64,000 nucleotides of DNA from Atrichornis clamosus. Its lineage: Eukaryota > Chordata > Aves > Passeriformes > Menuridae. Within the stretch, counting starts at the first letter, position 1; every line of letters starts with the position of its first letter. The notes under the pieces were generated by a model. That model was not told where the DNA came from. It made no database searches and saw nothing but the letters and a program-made list of their open reading frames with translations. The translations under genes were made by a program, and so were the position numbers. The stretch lies in assembly GCA_013400975.1 (NCBI GenBank), contig WBMZ01004650.1, forward strand, positions 1 through 64,000, read 5' to 3'. Shown piece by piece: positions 51,501-60,699 of this stretch.

Positions 51501-52034
51501 TCACAAAAAATAAGGGAGGTAAAACACGAGGAGCAGCCTCCTCAGAGGCATCTCTTTGAGGGGAGATGGGACAATGGGAGGGGAAAAGACAGGAACGAGG
51601 GGAGTAGAGAAGAAAAGAGGGAGGAGGCACCTGCCAGCCCAGGGTCATCGAGAAACCGAGACCCGAGATCTAACACTGGCCCCAGTAGCTTCGCTCTCCC
51701 CTGGCGCCGGGGCCCATCCTACCTCTCCCCCAGCCTGGTCCCCGGCTCCACAGGCCGAGCAGCCCCGCCGCCATCCTCCCTCCCCTGGGCAGCCGCACAA
51801 CGGAGGTGGGGCCGCCGCCGCCTCCTCCCCGCACCCGCCGGCCCGGGACGCGTCCGGCGGCCCCTACCCAACCCCGGCCTCACCTTTGCGCAGCTCCCGC
51901 TCCCACACGCTGACGATGAGCGCCGAGTGCTTGCGGTGGTGGATGAGCCACAGCGAAAGCGTCTGCACGCTCTGCTGGGAGTTGCTCAGCTCCGACAGCT
52001 TCCGCTCCAGCGCCGCCTCCGAGAACGCCGACAT
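12414..52034 (-). CDS. RPRD1A: RPRD1A (p15RS), complete CDS in 7 exons
   Basis: Minus-strand exons 52034-51884, 42327-42198, 41489-41383, 41301-41207, 40276-40150, 40052-39877 and 12563-12414 join into 311 codons plus TGA, one residue shorter than human. Residues 1 to about 130 form the CID (RPR) domain: the SLWLIHHRKH, LANDVIQNSKRKG and RVLSIWEERSVY blocks are all present. Residues ~160-290 are the helical coiled-coil region (ALQELENAASGD, LLADYNGRLAAEIDDRKQL). The conserved tail contains LPDLSRLPNVTGSH and ends DIYSDD. Known role: a nuclear protein that binds the phosphorylated RNA polymerase II CTD, dimerises through the coiled coil and helps recruit RPAP2 for Ser5 dephosphorylation; also described as a Wnt/TCF repressor. 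The ATG at 52034 sits in the CpG island with G at -3. The paralogue RPRD1B is excluded by the FRCQKE and SHVHLPFAGD segments. Confidence 0.96.
18480..18935. repeat. Pyrimidine-rich segment in RPRD1A intron 6
   Basis: About 450 bp with a strong C/T bias on the plus strand (many CTTCTC, CTCCC and TTTCTC words). Plus-strand frames here translate to Ser/Phe/Leu/Pro-rich peptides that simply reflect composition. The RPRD1A pre-mRNA is therefore purine-rich here. It may be an unrecognised old repeat. Confidence 0.5.
19415..19572 (+). mobile_element. CR1 LINE 3'-end fragment (plus orientation)
   Basis: CR1 tail landmarks in order: GTCCCCGGAGGCATTCAAGA, a GATGTGGTTTGGGGGTTCC-type block, TTGGACTGGATGATGTTGAA, then CTCTTCCAACCTTGGTGATT and a final ATTCCATGAT. 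5'-truncated and non-coding. Confidence 0.9.
21315..21381 (+). mobile_element. Possible MIR SINE relic
   Basis: The block ACATCCATTTTAGAGACATG ... CTCAAGGAGAGCATTAAGTTAC lines up with the conserved MIR core (CCCATTTTACAGATG ... AGAGGTTAAGTGAC) with many substitutions. By-eye match only. Confidence 0.4.
22235..22393 (-). mobile_element. CR1 LINE 3'-end fragment (minus orientation)
   Basis: Begins on the plus strand with the reverse-complement CR1 terminus (AATCACAGAATCACAGAACA), then GTTGGAAGAGACCCACAAGG and ATCATCAAGTCCAGCTCC, the classic avian CR1 end. It is about 160 bp and 5'-truncated. Confidence 0.92.
24071..24167 (+). mobile_element. Possible MIR SINE relic
   Basis: TTCCCCCTTTCACAGCTGAA ... 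GTGACTTGCTTGTAGCTAC resembles the MIR core, with an insertion between the blocks. Weak by-eye evidence. Confidence 0.35.
30246..30349. repeat. A/C-rich low-complexity tract with GGGGG-AAAA-CCCCC foldback
   Basis: Starts with GGGGAAAAAAAGGGGG, then AAAA and CCCCCC (a 5-bp GC hairpin at 30257-30270). It continues as about 80 bp of C runs separated by A runs. On the RPRD1A sense strand this is G-runs in T. Confidence 0.8.
31295..31413. repeat. A/C-rich low-complexity tract with long C runs
   Basis: C runs of 5, 8, 7, 4 and 4 bases separated by A/AC spacers. The RPRD1A transcript strand therefore carries several G runs of four or more within 120 nt. Confidence 0.85.
38040..38108 (+). repeat. 27-bp direct repeat, 42-bp period
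   Basis: CTTGGCTCATAG-NNN-TTTATTAGTAAC occurs at 38040-38066 and again at 38082-38108. Only the central three bases differ (GCC versus TTC). Flanks are unrelated. Confidence 0.9.
39877..40052 (-). CDS. RPRD1A: RPRD1A coding exon 6
   Basis: Acceptor TTTTTAG. Encodes DKESGEQLSKMVDDACMLLA, the coiled-coil segment DYNGRLAAEIDDRKQLTRML, and ends EKEHKLE in phase 0. The donor GAA|GTGCGT is weaker than the other six of the gene. Reading through it gives VRNVLF and a stop. Confidence 0.94.
40150..40276 (-). CDS. RPRD1A: RPRD1A coding exon 5
   Basis: Acceptor TTTTTTCAG, donor AACAG|GTGAGG. Encodes TTDLIRALQELENAASGDAA then VHQRIASLPIEVQDVSLLDR, the start of the helical dimerisation region. Confidence 0.95.
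41207..41301 (-). CDS. RPRD1A: RPRD1A coding exon 4
   Basis: Acceptor ATTTAG, donor CCTCAG|GTAAAA. Encodes the linker GDRKVRKRTYEQIKIDENN followed by CSPRSSPTDPPQ. One residue is missing relative to human, in the DENEN stretch; that accounts for 311 versus 312 residues. Confidence 0.94.
41383..41489 (-). CDS. RPRD1A: RPRD1A coding exon 3
   Basis: Acceptor TTGTAACAG, donor TTTGT|GTAAGT. Encodes SESDESCKKHLGRVLSIWEE and RSVYENDVLEQLRQAL, the last helices of the CID. Confidence 0.95.
42198..42327 (-). CDS. RPRD1A: RPRD1A coding exon 2
   Basis: Acceptor TTTTTATTAG, donor TCAAG|GTACAG. Encodes codon 51 to part of 94: KPNRKLTFLYLANDVIQNSK then RKGPEFTKDFAPVIVEAF. This is the core of the CID, including the conserved asparagine-rich NDVIQNS motif that contacts the polymerase tail. 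Confidence 0.96.
42560..42880 (-). mobile_element. Old CR1/L3-like LINE relic
   Basis: On the minus strand: a block ACTGGAAATGAGGAGGTTCT-TCAC, then GTGGATCTGTGAAGTGCCTTG, then GAACTTCATGAATGTAAGAA. This order resembles the 3' part of old amniote CR1-type LINEs (AGGAGGTTCTTCAC ... GTGGAACTC ... CTTCA). Highly diverged; by-eye only. Confidence 0.4.
48313..48388 (+). mobile_element. CR1 LINE terminal fragment (plus orientation)
   Basis: GACTTGGACATGATGATCCT, then TATGGGTCCCTTCCAACTGA and a terminal TTCTGTGCTTCTGTGATT: the last ~75 bp of a CR1. It may extend upstream to ~48195 in diverged form. Confidence 0.85.
51884..52034 (-). CDS. RPRD1A: RPRD1A coding exon 1
   Basis: Encodes residues 1-50 plus one base: MSAFSEAALERKLSELSNSQ and onward to WERELRK. 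Donor is AAAG|GTGAGG. Within the CID, residues 37-43 read SALIVSV, where I recall SRPIVTV in human RPRD1A. Confidence 0.95.
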
Positions 52035-52282
52035 CGCCGCGCCGCGTTGGGCCCCGCCGCCGCCCCGTCCCGGTCGGGCCGCGCTCAGTCCCCGCCTCTC
52101 GGCCCCGACGAGGGAGGAGCCGCTAAACGATTCCCGGCCCTTCCCGCCCCGCCGGCAGTGCCCGGCGCCAGCAAAATGGCGGCGGCCAAGGCCCGTGGGA
52201 AGCCGCGCGCCCCGCCCCCTCCCCCTCCTGCCCTCACTTCCGGCCGAGCGCGAGCCGAGGGGCGGGCCCTGGGGCGGGACCG

Positions 52283-52351
52283 CTCGGGAATGGGATCTCT
52301 CAGGGATCGGGTTACGCGAGGATGTGATGCCTCGGGGATGGGATCGCTCAG
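52283..52351 (+). repeat. GC-rich degenerate tandem repeat upstream of RPRD1A
   Basis: CTCGGGAATGGGATCTCTCAG (52283-52303, first 20 shown in motif form) recurs as CTCGGGGATGGGATCGCTCA at 52331-52350, 48 bp later and nearly identical. The 27 bp between them may be a decayed middle unit of a ~24-bp period. Confidence 0.65.
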
Positions 52352-52461
52352 CCGTGAGTCCATCAACATTGTGCCCTGGGAAGTAACATAAAAACATAAA
52401 AAAATAAATCTTTCCCCCAAGGCAACCCAGGCCTAACGGTTTTTTTCACCCAGCAGGTTAA

Positions 52462-53185
52462 GAATCACTGAACCATTAGTGGTGGAAGGAACCTCTGGAG
52501 GTCATTCAGTCCAAGTCCCCTGCCAAGGCAGGGTCACCTAGAGCAGGTTACACACGAACTCGTCCAGGTGAGTTCAGAATGTCTCCAGACAGGGAAACTG
52601 CACGAGCTCCCTGGGCAGCCTGTTCAAGTGCTCTGCTGCCCTCAATGTAAAAAAATTCTTCCTCATGTTGAGATGGAACTTTTTGTGTTTCAGTTTATGG
52701 CCATTGCTCTTTGCCCTGTCGCTGTGCACCACCAGAAAAAAGTCTGGCACCATCCTCTTGACACCCACATTTGATATACTTACATGCATTGATGGGATCC
52801 TCTCACAGTCTTCTCCAGACTACACAGCCCCAGCTCCCTCAGTCTCTCCTCATTGGAGAGATGCTCCAGACCCCAGATCATCTTTGTGGCCTCCACTGGA
52901 CCCTCTCCAGTAGCTCCTTGTCTCTGTTGTACTGCGGAGCCCAGAACTGGACACAGCACTCCAGATGCGGCCTTGCTAGAGCCAAGTAGAGGGGCAGGAT
53001 CACCTCCCTTGACCTGCTGGCTACACTTTTCCCAATGCTTGACCTGCTGGTCACAAGGGCACTACCAGCTCATGGTCAACTTGTAACCCACCAAGATTCC
53101 CAGATCCTTCCCCCCAGAGCTGCTCTCCAGTAGGTGAGCCCCCAGCCTGTGCTGGCACTTGGGCTTATTCCTCCCCAGGAACTTA
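52462..53185 (-). mobile_element. CR1 LINE, 3' part with broken ORF2 tail (minus orientation)
   Basis: The minus strand reads as a CR1 3' end, with pieces of the ORF2 C-terminus in different frames. HKKFHLNMRKNFFTLRAAEH-type residues (52574-52789) precede a LNRLPREL motif, and HRLGAHLLESSSGGKDLGI (within 53062-53319) is the upstream reverse-transcriptase-domain tail. Frameshifts and stops show it is dead. Terminates near AATCACTGAACCATTAG on the plus strand, ~430 bp from the RPRD1A start codon. Confidence 0.9.
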
Positions 53186-53930
53186 ATGTGACACTGGATG
53201 TATGGTATTTCATATTTGCAGGTGGACACATCCCCTGCAAAAGTGTCTGGACTCATTTCTAAAAGCTGTCTTTTCTTCTTAGTTTTTGACATTGACAGTA
53301 TCATGTGACAGAATTCCACTGTTCACTGACAAGATTATGTGCAAAAGTGCTTCCTCTTAGTTTTTTCAAACCTGTTCCCTTAAAGCTTTATTGAATCCTT
53401 GCTACCCCTGCTATTTAAGGAATAGTGAATAAAAATTATTCTCTGCTCACCTTTGCATTATTTCCTAGATTTTCTGTTGTATCATTTTTGGTCATTTTTC
53501 AAGGATTCTCTGAACAGGGAAGGTGCACAGTGTTACTTAACATGAGTAGCATTTCTAGTCTTGATGTGAGCATTTCCAGCCTTCCCTGCTGCCTTTCTGA
53601 ATAATACTTGACATCGTTTCTTACTTGAAACATAACCAACTAACGGACATTTTCAGATAACTATCTGCCTTAACTCCTACAGGTTTATCCTGAATCCTAT
53701 GTCTGTAGCTAACAACTATGACTGCAGCTGTCAGTAATTTTAATTTTTCAATAAAATTGTACATGTATTAATTAGGAAAATATGCCTACACATTACTCTT
53801 GGGATATCCTTGAAATGGCTAAGTATCCACCCTTAAAACTGAGTATTTCTTAACTTTTTACACACCTAGTTTTCCTCACCAAAGAGCAGAATGCTAGTTA
53901 TGAAGAAAAAAAAATATTTGTGGAGTATTT
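53186..53930. other. Unique spacer between two CR1 copies
   Basis: About 750 bp of AT-rich sequence with no recognised gene or repeat. Confidence 0.5.
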
Positions 53931-54778
53931 CACAGATTCACTGAATGGGTGAGGTTGGAAGGGACCACAGAGGGTCATCTGGTCCAACTGCTCAAGCAGG
54001 GTTATCCTAGAGCACATGACACAGGATTTTGTCCAGACAGTTCTTGAACATCTCCAGTGAGGGAGATTCCACAACCTCTCTGGGCAGCCTGTTCCAGTGC
54101 TTGGTCACCTGCACACTAAAGAAGTTTTTTCTCATATCCAGGTGGAACTTCCTGTGCATCAGTTTCTGCCGTTGGCTCTTGTCCTGTTGCTCCCGGCACC
54201 ACAGAGAAGAGCCTGGATGCATCCTGTTGGCACCCTCTTTTCAGATGCTGACAGGCATTGGTGAGGTCCCCTCTCAGTTGTCTCTTCTCGAGGCTGAAAA
54301 GGCCAAGTTCCCTCAGCCTTTCCTCATAAGAGATGCTGCAGTCCCTTAATCATCTTTGTTGCCCTCTGCTGGACCTGCTCAAGGAGCTCTGTGTCTCTCT
54401 TGTACTGAGGAGCCCAGAACTGGACACAGCACTCCAGATGTGCCTCACAAGGGCTGAAGGGCAGGATCATCTCTCTCATCCTGCTGGCACTGCCCTTCCT
54501 AACGCACCCCAGGATACCATTGGCCTTCTTGGCCCCCAGGGCACACTGCTGGCTCAAAGGCAGTTTGTTGTCCACCAGAACACCAAGGTCCTTCTGCACA
54601 GAGCTGCTTTCCAGCAGGTCAGCCCCCAGCCTGTGCTGGTGTGTGGAGTTATTCCTTCCTAGGGGCAGGACCCTGCATTTGCCTTTGTTGAATTCAGAAA
54701 GTTCCTCTCCACCCATAGCTCCAACCTGTCGAGGCCCTTCTGAGGGGCTGCACAGTATCAGCAACTCCTCCAAACTTT
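53931..54778 (-). mobile_element. CR1 LINE, 3' part with long ORF2-tail remnant (minus orientation)
   Basis: A 149-codon minus-strand open frame (54773-54324) encodes the CR1 ORF2 C-terminal region: KDLGVLVDNKLPLSQQCALG, KKANGILGCVRKG, QFWAPQYKRDTELLEQVQQR. A second segment in another frame (54222-54007) carries [20 protein letters not shown] and [16 protein letters not shown]. The frame change at about 54.3 kb breaks the ORF. The element is 5'-truncated and starts on the plus strand with CACAGATTCACTGAATGG. It looks younger than the copy at 52.5 kb. Confidence 0.94.
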
Positions 54779-57700
54779 TATTTTTTATAACTTTTTAAAG
54801 TTTTATCCTTATTTCATGTCTGACATTCAGGGAAGGTGTCCCAGAGGATTGGTTTTGGGCAATTTTCCAAATATTTGTTTTCAGTGAAATGTTTCCTTTA
54901 AACATAAAACTTTGGTGAGGGCAAGGTGAGAGTGTTAGGAGGTTTTAATGTGAATTCTATTTACAAAATCTTCTATAGCATGAGTGATTTGGGGGGAAAG
55001 TAGAAAGGATTTTGCAAAAATGTTTTTGACATAAATTTAAATGAGAAGCTGCACAGATCCCTACAGAGTCTCTTATTCACTGCCTTTTGATCACCACGAG
55101 TTAAAGAACCTGTAGCATACTGCTATTTTTGCTATGTACAGCAGAGGACACTCTGGCATTAAATAGAATTGACCAGTGAAGCAAAATTAAGACAGAGCTA
55201 GCAAACATGGATGCACCCATTAGAAAAATGAAATATGAATAGTAATCTAGTAACCAACACACAAATAGCATTTTTTTTGGAGGCATATATATTCTGATGT
55301 TAGCAGGAGAAACTCGTGAGCAACTATGGAAAAAGAACTATTTCTCTCACGTGCAAGACTAGACTATAAAGTATATAGCAACAAGCAGTAAAATTTACAT
55401 GGTAAATCCAAGAAAAAAAGGAAAAAAAAAGAAGGATATTGGTAGAGAATTTTAGAAACATTTATAAAAATGCTTATTTCTGCTTCCTCTGCATCTTCTA
55501 TCCCAGATTATCAGAACATTTTACAAAAAAAGAATAATCCTCAGAGATAGGGGATTTTTTTGTAAATAAATATGTTTATATACTGAGAGAATTATTTTCT
55601 ATGTTACATACTCTATAATATACTATACGTCAAAATAGAGATTTCACTTTTCCCATAAATCTTTACAGCATCTTTTAAATTTGTAGTAATAAGTGTTTAC
55701 ATCAGTAATCTAATTTAAAAGCTATGCTTTATGCAGTCAGTGAATGGAAATTTGCCACAACACTTCCTCAAAGCAAAGTGTCTCTCAGACAGGAAGCATG
55801 CACAATGGAGGGTTCATTTGTTATAGAGCTTGGAAAACCTCAGCTTTCATTCAGAAACAATTCATACATTATTCACCTGCCTTTGAAAAATTCACCCACA
55901 CCCACAGGGGCGGAGCTGTCAACGGATGGCAAGTTTTCTTCCGCCCATTCCTCTGTTCAAACTGTAATAGCATCTTCCCTCTGAATTCCTAAGAACAAAG
56001 TCCTGTGCTGCTTCGCTTCTGTCTGGGTAGTCCACTGTGTTTTCCCACTCTGGGAGAAAGGAGCCACATGCAAGTGTAAAACAATAGTCTGTGCATAAAT
56101 TACTCGTTTGATGTTTTTGTAGAACATGGGATTGGGAGGATCTAGGTAGTTCAAAGATGTAGTTATAGTCACCAACAGGCTGTACAGCATTCTTACTTCA
56201 TGTGCAGGTCACAGATGTTTTGTTTCCTATCCTTAGTAAAATTCTATGCTTCACTAGAATTTTCTAGGAACCCTTATTTTACACTACTACATAGAGCAGT
56301 AAAGCAACCCGTGTATATAGTGGTTTACTGGTTTGTTAAACATTGCATATCAGCTCTGTGGAACTTGAGTTGAAATTAGCTCTTGCACCAGAACAAACCA
56401 CATCTTTCTCTGTGTGATCCTGGCCTTTTCTCATTTTAATCTTTGTTTTGTAGCTCTTTTTCAAATAGTCTCACCCAGGAGATGAAATAATATTAAAGGA
56501 AAAATGAGATTTCTCCATTCTCATTTCCTGTCTGAGGATTTGTGTTATTCAGCATACCAATCACTACCTGGATCTCAAAAATACAACACTGGCAAAACAG
56601 TTCTTTTTTATTGTTTTGAGTGTCTGGTCCATCCAGTGTAGCAGTTTCTGAAGTTTCATACCTAAAAATACTTTTCCATCTTTCACAATATGTTTATGCA
56701 TCTCACAACACAATTCTGTGTAAGTTTACACTACTTCCTTATCCCAATAAAAACATGCAAAATGGAAATACACAACAAGAAGACCCTGAAGTATAGCTGT
56801 AAAGTGACTCTTGACTGAGCAATGGTAATTCAGCTGGGTAATTTATTCAGAAACATGAAACCCCATTTTTTACCTGAATAACAAGAGGGCATATCCCTGA
56901 CAGAAATCATAAATAAATAAATAAATGCATTTATTTTAAAAAGGGGGAAAAATTAGTTGAATCATTGTGATGTCCTGCAGGCAAAGAAGAAAGGAAAGTT
57001 TAAATGGAAGGAAGAAACCCTCTGAAGCAACTTACAGGAGCTGCCTACTGGAGCCAAAAGCCTCAGGGTGATTAATCGTGCTTTTACGAGTTCCTGCCAC
57101 TGAGCACTTTACCTTTTAATGTCTTTCATTAAAGGCAGAAATTATTTGCTACTTAGGAGATTAACAAAAACCACTCTCTGAGATATGTATACATGATCCA
57201 GCAAGGCATTCCCATATATTATGGGGAAAGCTAGATTGTACAATCTAAAAAATATATATCTAGCATTTCTGTGATTTCTTTGGCCCTCTGTGGAGATGTA
57301 AAGATATTTGTGGAAAGCCTTCCTTTTTTCTTTAATTAGGCATTGAGCCAGACAGTTATGTACATCCGGCTTCTTCATCATTACTCTATTAAGTGAAGTC
57401 ATACTATGTAAACGTCCACTGTGATTAATATATGCATGCAATCAAGTCCCAGTTTTCTGTAGTAGAGTGTGCTGTAACTAAGCAAGAAAGCACTCCAGGG
57501 TACGTATTAACTCAGGTGTGCAGAAAGGCACAAAACATTAGGCTGAGTAATTTTAAAAATCTAAGCAATATATTAATAAATCATTAATATGTGCCCTAGA
57601 GTGCATGTAGCTTAGTCACAGCATAAAACTAATAAAGCACATTCTTGAAAATAAATAGTGTTATCTTTCAGGGAAAAGGAAAACACTGCAATGTATTGAC

Positions 57701-57939
57701 ATACTATGTGAAGAACCTACTTGACATTACAAAAAATGCAAATTTAAATTTGAGTTTAAATCATAGGAAATGGGCTGGTTCACCTTTGTGATCCAGCAGA
57801 GGACACACTGTTCCAGGAGCCATTTAACTGTAGGAAGCAGACACTGTATCTTTGTTGCTGTGTACTCAGCTCATGGTTTTGGAGATGGTTGCTACCAGCA
57901 AACTGTTCTGTACTATCCACAAGCACAACCAGAGGGCTG
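54779..57939. other. Gene-free intergenic stretch
   Basis: AT-rich DNA with no exon, RNA gene or clear interspersed repeat recognised. It includes an AAAT microsatellite (about 56909-56926). Open frames of 60-99 codons look like chance. Confidence 0.5.
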
Positions 57940-58440
57940 AGGAAAGAACTTATTCACCTTTACTCCACACTCTTTCAACTGCATCTGGATTGGTGCATTC
58001 AGTTTTGGCCTCCCCTAGTATACGAAAACATTTTTAAACTTGAGTAAGTCCAGCTGAAGGCCACCAAGATGATCAGATGGTTGGAACACAGAAACCAGAT
58101 GTGGAAACATAGGAAACTGGGCTCATTTAACCTGGAGAAGTGAAGGCTTTGGTGCAACCTAATGGCAGCTTTCCAGTACCTACAAGGAGGTAACTGAGAA
58201 AATGGAGTGATTCATGGGCATGAATGATGAATGGTTGATAAACAATGGTGATAAACTGAAATGGAAGTTCCAACTAGATATAACGAGAAAGTTCTTTCAC
58301 CACAGGGACAGTCAGATAATGGAACAGGTTGCCTAGAAACGTTTTGCATCCTTGAGTATTTTCACAACTAGACTGGATAAATTCTTACCACCATGGTCTT
58401 ACCTCATATGTGACCCTGCTTTGAGCAGGAGGATGGTGGA
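57940..58440 (+). mobile_element. Old CR1 LINE 3' fragment (plus orientation)
   Basis: Diverged CR1 ORF2-tail and 3' UTR: GGTGCATTCAGTTTTGGCC, then GTCCAGCTGAAGGCCACCAA and GATGATCAGATGGTTGGAAC, then TTTAACCTGGAGAAGTGAAG, CCAGTACCTACAAGGAGG, and GACCCTGCTTTGAGCAGGAG. No open frame survives. Confidence 0.85.
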
Positions 58441-59697
58441 GTAATGCTCCAGACTATGTATATATAGTATACTATTCACATTTGTGACATTCTTGTACAG
58501 CTTGGTTGTACTTGTGCAAGTTCAAGTACAAATTCACACTGTAGGGTGTAGCTCACTGGCATGGATCCACAGTAGGCTGTTCTGTAACACAACATTACTC
58601 TCCTGTCATGTAAAGTCTAACCTCAGGTTAAACTGAATGTTGTTGTGATCCTTGAGTACAGAGGGTATGTGTTGTCTCCTGGAGTGTGCTTACCCCCAAA
58701 CTCCTGCGGGTCAGTGAGCAGGCAGAGTAGGATGGAAAGGTCTGCTATTAGTTTTTACTACACAGCCATCAGCCATATCTCCTACGTGCTAGTTGTCGGT
58801 TATGTTGTCAAAAACATCAATTACTTTAGTAGTCACAGTTTTCTCAAATGTGTGGGGGTCCATAAATAAAATCCATGTATTTTTTCATGCATACTCACTT
58901 TTCTCTCTTCTTTAAACTGAAAGGGCACTTGAGAGTTGCCGGAGTTCTAGGTGGCTGTTCCCAATGGATGTTTATTTGTTCACTCCAAAACTGTATTTTT
59001 GAGACCACTTTTTGAGGAAAGAACAATAAATGAAGAGGGTTTATGAAGAAAGATTGTGTAGGCGGTAAGAACTCTTGAGTTCTTCCAACATCTTCAGGAA
59101 CATGGCTAAAGCACAGTAATTTTCCCAGTCATTGTTAATGACATGGTACTTGTTTTCTGTGCCATTGTCTTGCCATATTTGACTCAAAACCAAGTCAGAG
59201 TTGGTGACAGATAAGCAACTATGTGCAGGAGTCACCTGTAAATGCAATGGAAAGTCCATGTTTCTTCAGATATCTGTGGTTTTTAAAGTGATGACCGGGT
59301 GCACTGTCATTGTCTGGTAGTGGTCCAAGGCCACCATATACTTTTTTCGCCAGGTGACTCTCCTATCCTGCACATCCAGCACTGCTGCCTAATTAGAATA
59401 AAAGCACCTCATTTCTGTGGAAGTGAGTTTCTTATTTTTCTTGGCAAATGGGGAGCAGGAGACAAGAAAGTTTGGAAGGTAGATAAGGATGCTGTAGCTG
59501 AGAGTACTGTAGAATTGCTGGGAAACTGTGGCTGCCCACAGGCATTGTCTGATGTTTCCCCTCTTCTGGCAGTCACAGCCTGTGAGCTGTGTCACATACT
59601 TGCAATTTTATGTCCCCAAGAAACATAATTTCCAAACCAACACATTTGCCAGATGTTTGCTGTAGTCCCAGAAAAGAATCTGACCTTTTCCTGCTAA
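58441..59697. other. Gene-free intergenic stretch
   Basis: No gene, RNA or repeat recognised. Frames of up to 109 codons (59299-59628) have no family resemblance that I can see. Confidence 0.5.
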
Positions 59698-60048
59698 GTC
59701 CTCTGCGGGAGATCAATAATGGGACATCACGCACGACCAATATGATCAAGTGAAGCGGTTTATTGCAGAGCACAGTGTCTTATTATACCTTTTTCGCTCA
59801 AAGCTTATCTACCTATAGTCACGTTCCCACATTTCTCACATACCCTAAATGATAACTATATTACTAATCACACTTTCTTTCCCAAGTAGTGCCTTCTTTG
59901 TACCTCTGAGTGTTATTACTCTTCTTGGCATACTTCTCTTTCCCTGCCCTTGGCAATAACATACTGTTTGGAACACCGGGGCTACTTGCCAGAGGATGCT
60001 GGATTGCTCACATGCCCTCTATCCTTGAGAAATTCCTCTACAGTCCTC
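59698..60048 (-). mobile_element. Solo LTR of an endogenous retrovirus with 6-bp target-site duplication
   Basis: The element at 59704-60042 (339 bp) is bounded by TG...CA ends; on the minus strand it starts TGTAGAGG and ends CTCCCGCA. Both sides carry the identical hexamer GTCCTC (59698-59703 and 60043-60048). In minus orientation it has a TATAATAA box at about 59780-59788, then the AATAAA signal at 59759-59764 near the 3' end, the order expected of U3-R-U5. No retroviral gene or primer-binding site adjoins it, so it is a solo LTR left by recombination. A 6-bp duplication and this size suggest a class II (ERVK/beta-like) element, an inference. Confidence 0.85.
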
Positions 60049-60699
60049 CAGCGCTCAGAGTGGCCATTTGTTTTGGTTTTGTTTTAGCTTGAACTGGGGA
60101 CAATGTGAGGAAGAGGAGGCTCATGGTCTTCCCATTCCCAGTACCTCAGTGTCTTCAGAGGTCTGTAAGCAGGGCAGGTCCCACCAGACCTGACTCAATT
60201 GCATCTCTATTGCCTGTGAGAACAGGACTTGCATGTGAGTAAGCTGCTTCCACAAGTCCAAGGTTTCTCACCTGAGGAGCCAGATGGTATCACCCCAGAG
60301 GTTGTCTGAGTGCACATCAATATTTCCAGTGTGTGGACAATCAGGGAGTCAGTCCTCAATGAAAAGCCGATGATGTTGCCTGACAGCACAGACACAGACA
60401 TGGCAAAATCTCTGACATTTTATAGCGTCAGTGCCTTTCACCGAGAGGCCACACCTGCAAGCTCTGTGTCCTTTATTGGAGCACAGATTTCATGCATATA
60501 TTTTTATTGCCAAGGTCTATTTTTTTGAGGTTATGCTACGGAGAACTTCAAATTACCAGACCCTTGTAGTGTTCTAAGTGCAATCATGCATTTTTTTCAA
60601 GTTGCAGTGCTAGTGTAGCTACTGATATTTTTCTTGGAAACTAGATGTCACTAGTGGTTTAGAAATAGCAGATACAGTTTCATTCCTATATGCTTATTT

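Larger units (their letters stand above)
42328..51883 (-). other. RPRD1A: RPRD1A intron 1 (9.6 kb)
   Basis: AT-rich, no exon recognised apart from the flanking coding exons. Contains an old CR1-like relic (42.56-42.88 kb) and a short CR1 terminus (48.3 kb). The 3' edge (51.7-51.88 kb) is part of the CpG island. Confidence 0.8.
51690..52380 (-). promoter_or_regulatory. RPRD1A: RPRD1A CpG-island promoter
   Basis: Dense CpG DNA spanning exon 1, the 5' UTR and upstream sequence. Recognisable sites are a YY1-type AAAATGGCGGC (52173-52183), an ETS-type ACTTCCGG (52236-52243) and a Sp1-type C-rich run (52208-52226). No TATA box. Plus-strand frames through the island (for example 51556-52386, 276 codons) are GC-driven. 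No divergent gene was recognised. Confidence 0.75.

Noticed and set aside
51556..52386. 276-codon plus-strand and 177-codon minus-strand frames in the RPRD1A CpG island
   Set aside because: Stop-poor because of high GC. Only the C-terminal portion of the minus frame (from the ATG at 52034) is real RPRD1A exon 1; the remainder is promoter/5' UTR read-through.
54007..54773. Minus-strand frames as a host gene
   Set aside because: Recognisable as the CR1 ORF2 C-terminus, frameshifted and 5'-truncated.
60420..60500. Second LTR suggested by AATAAAGGACAC and CTATAAAATG on the minus strand
   Set aside because: The TATA-like box lies downstream of the AATAAA in that orientation, the wrong order for an LTR, and no terminal TG...CA with duplications was found.
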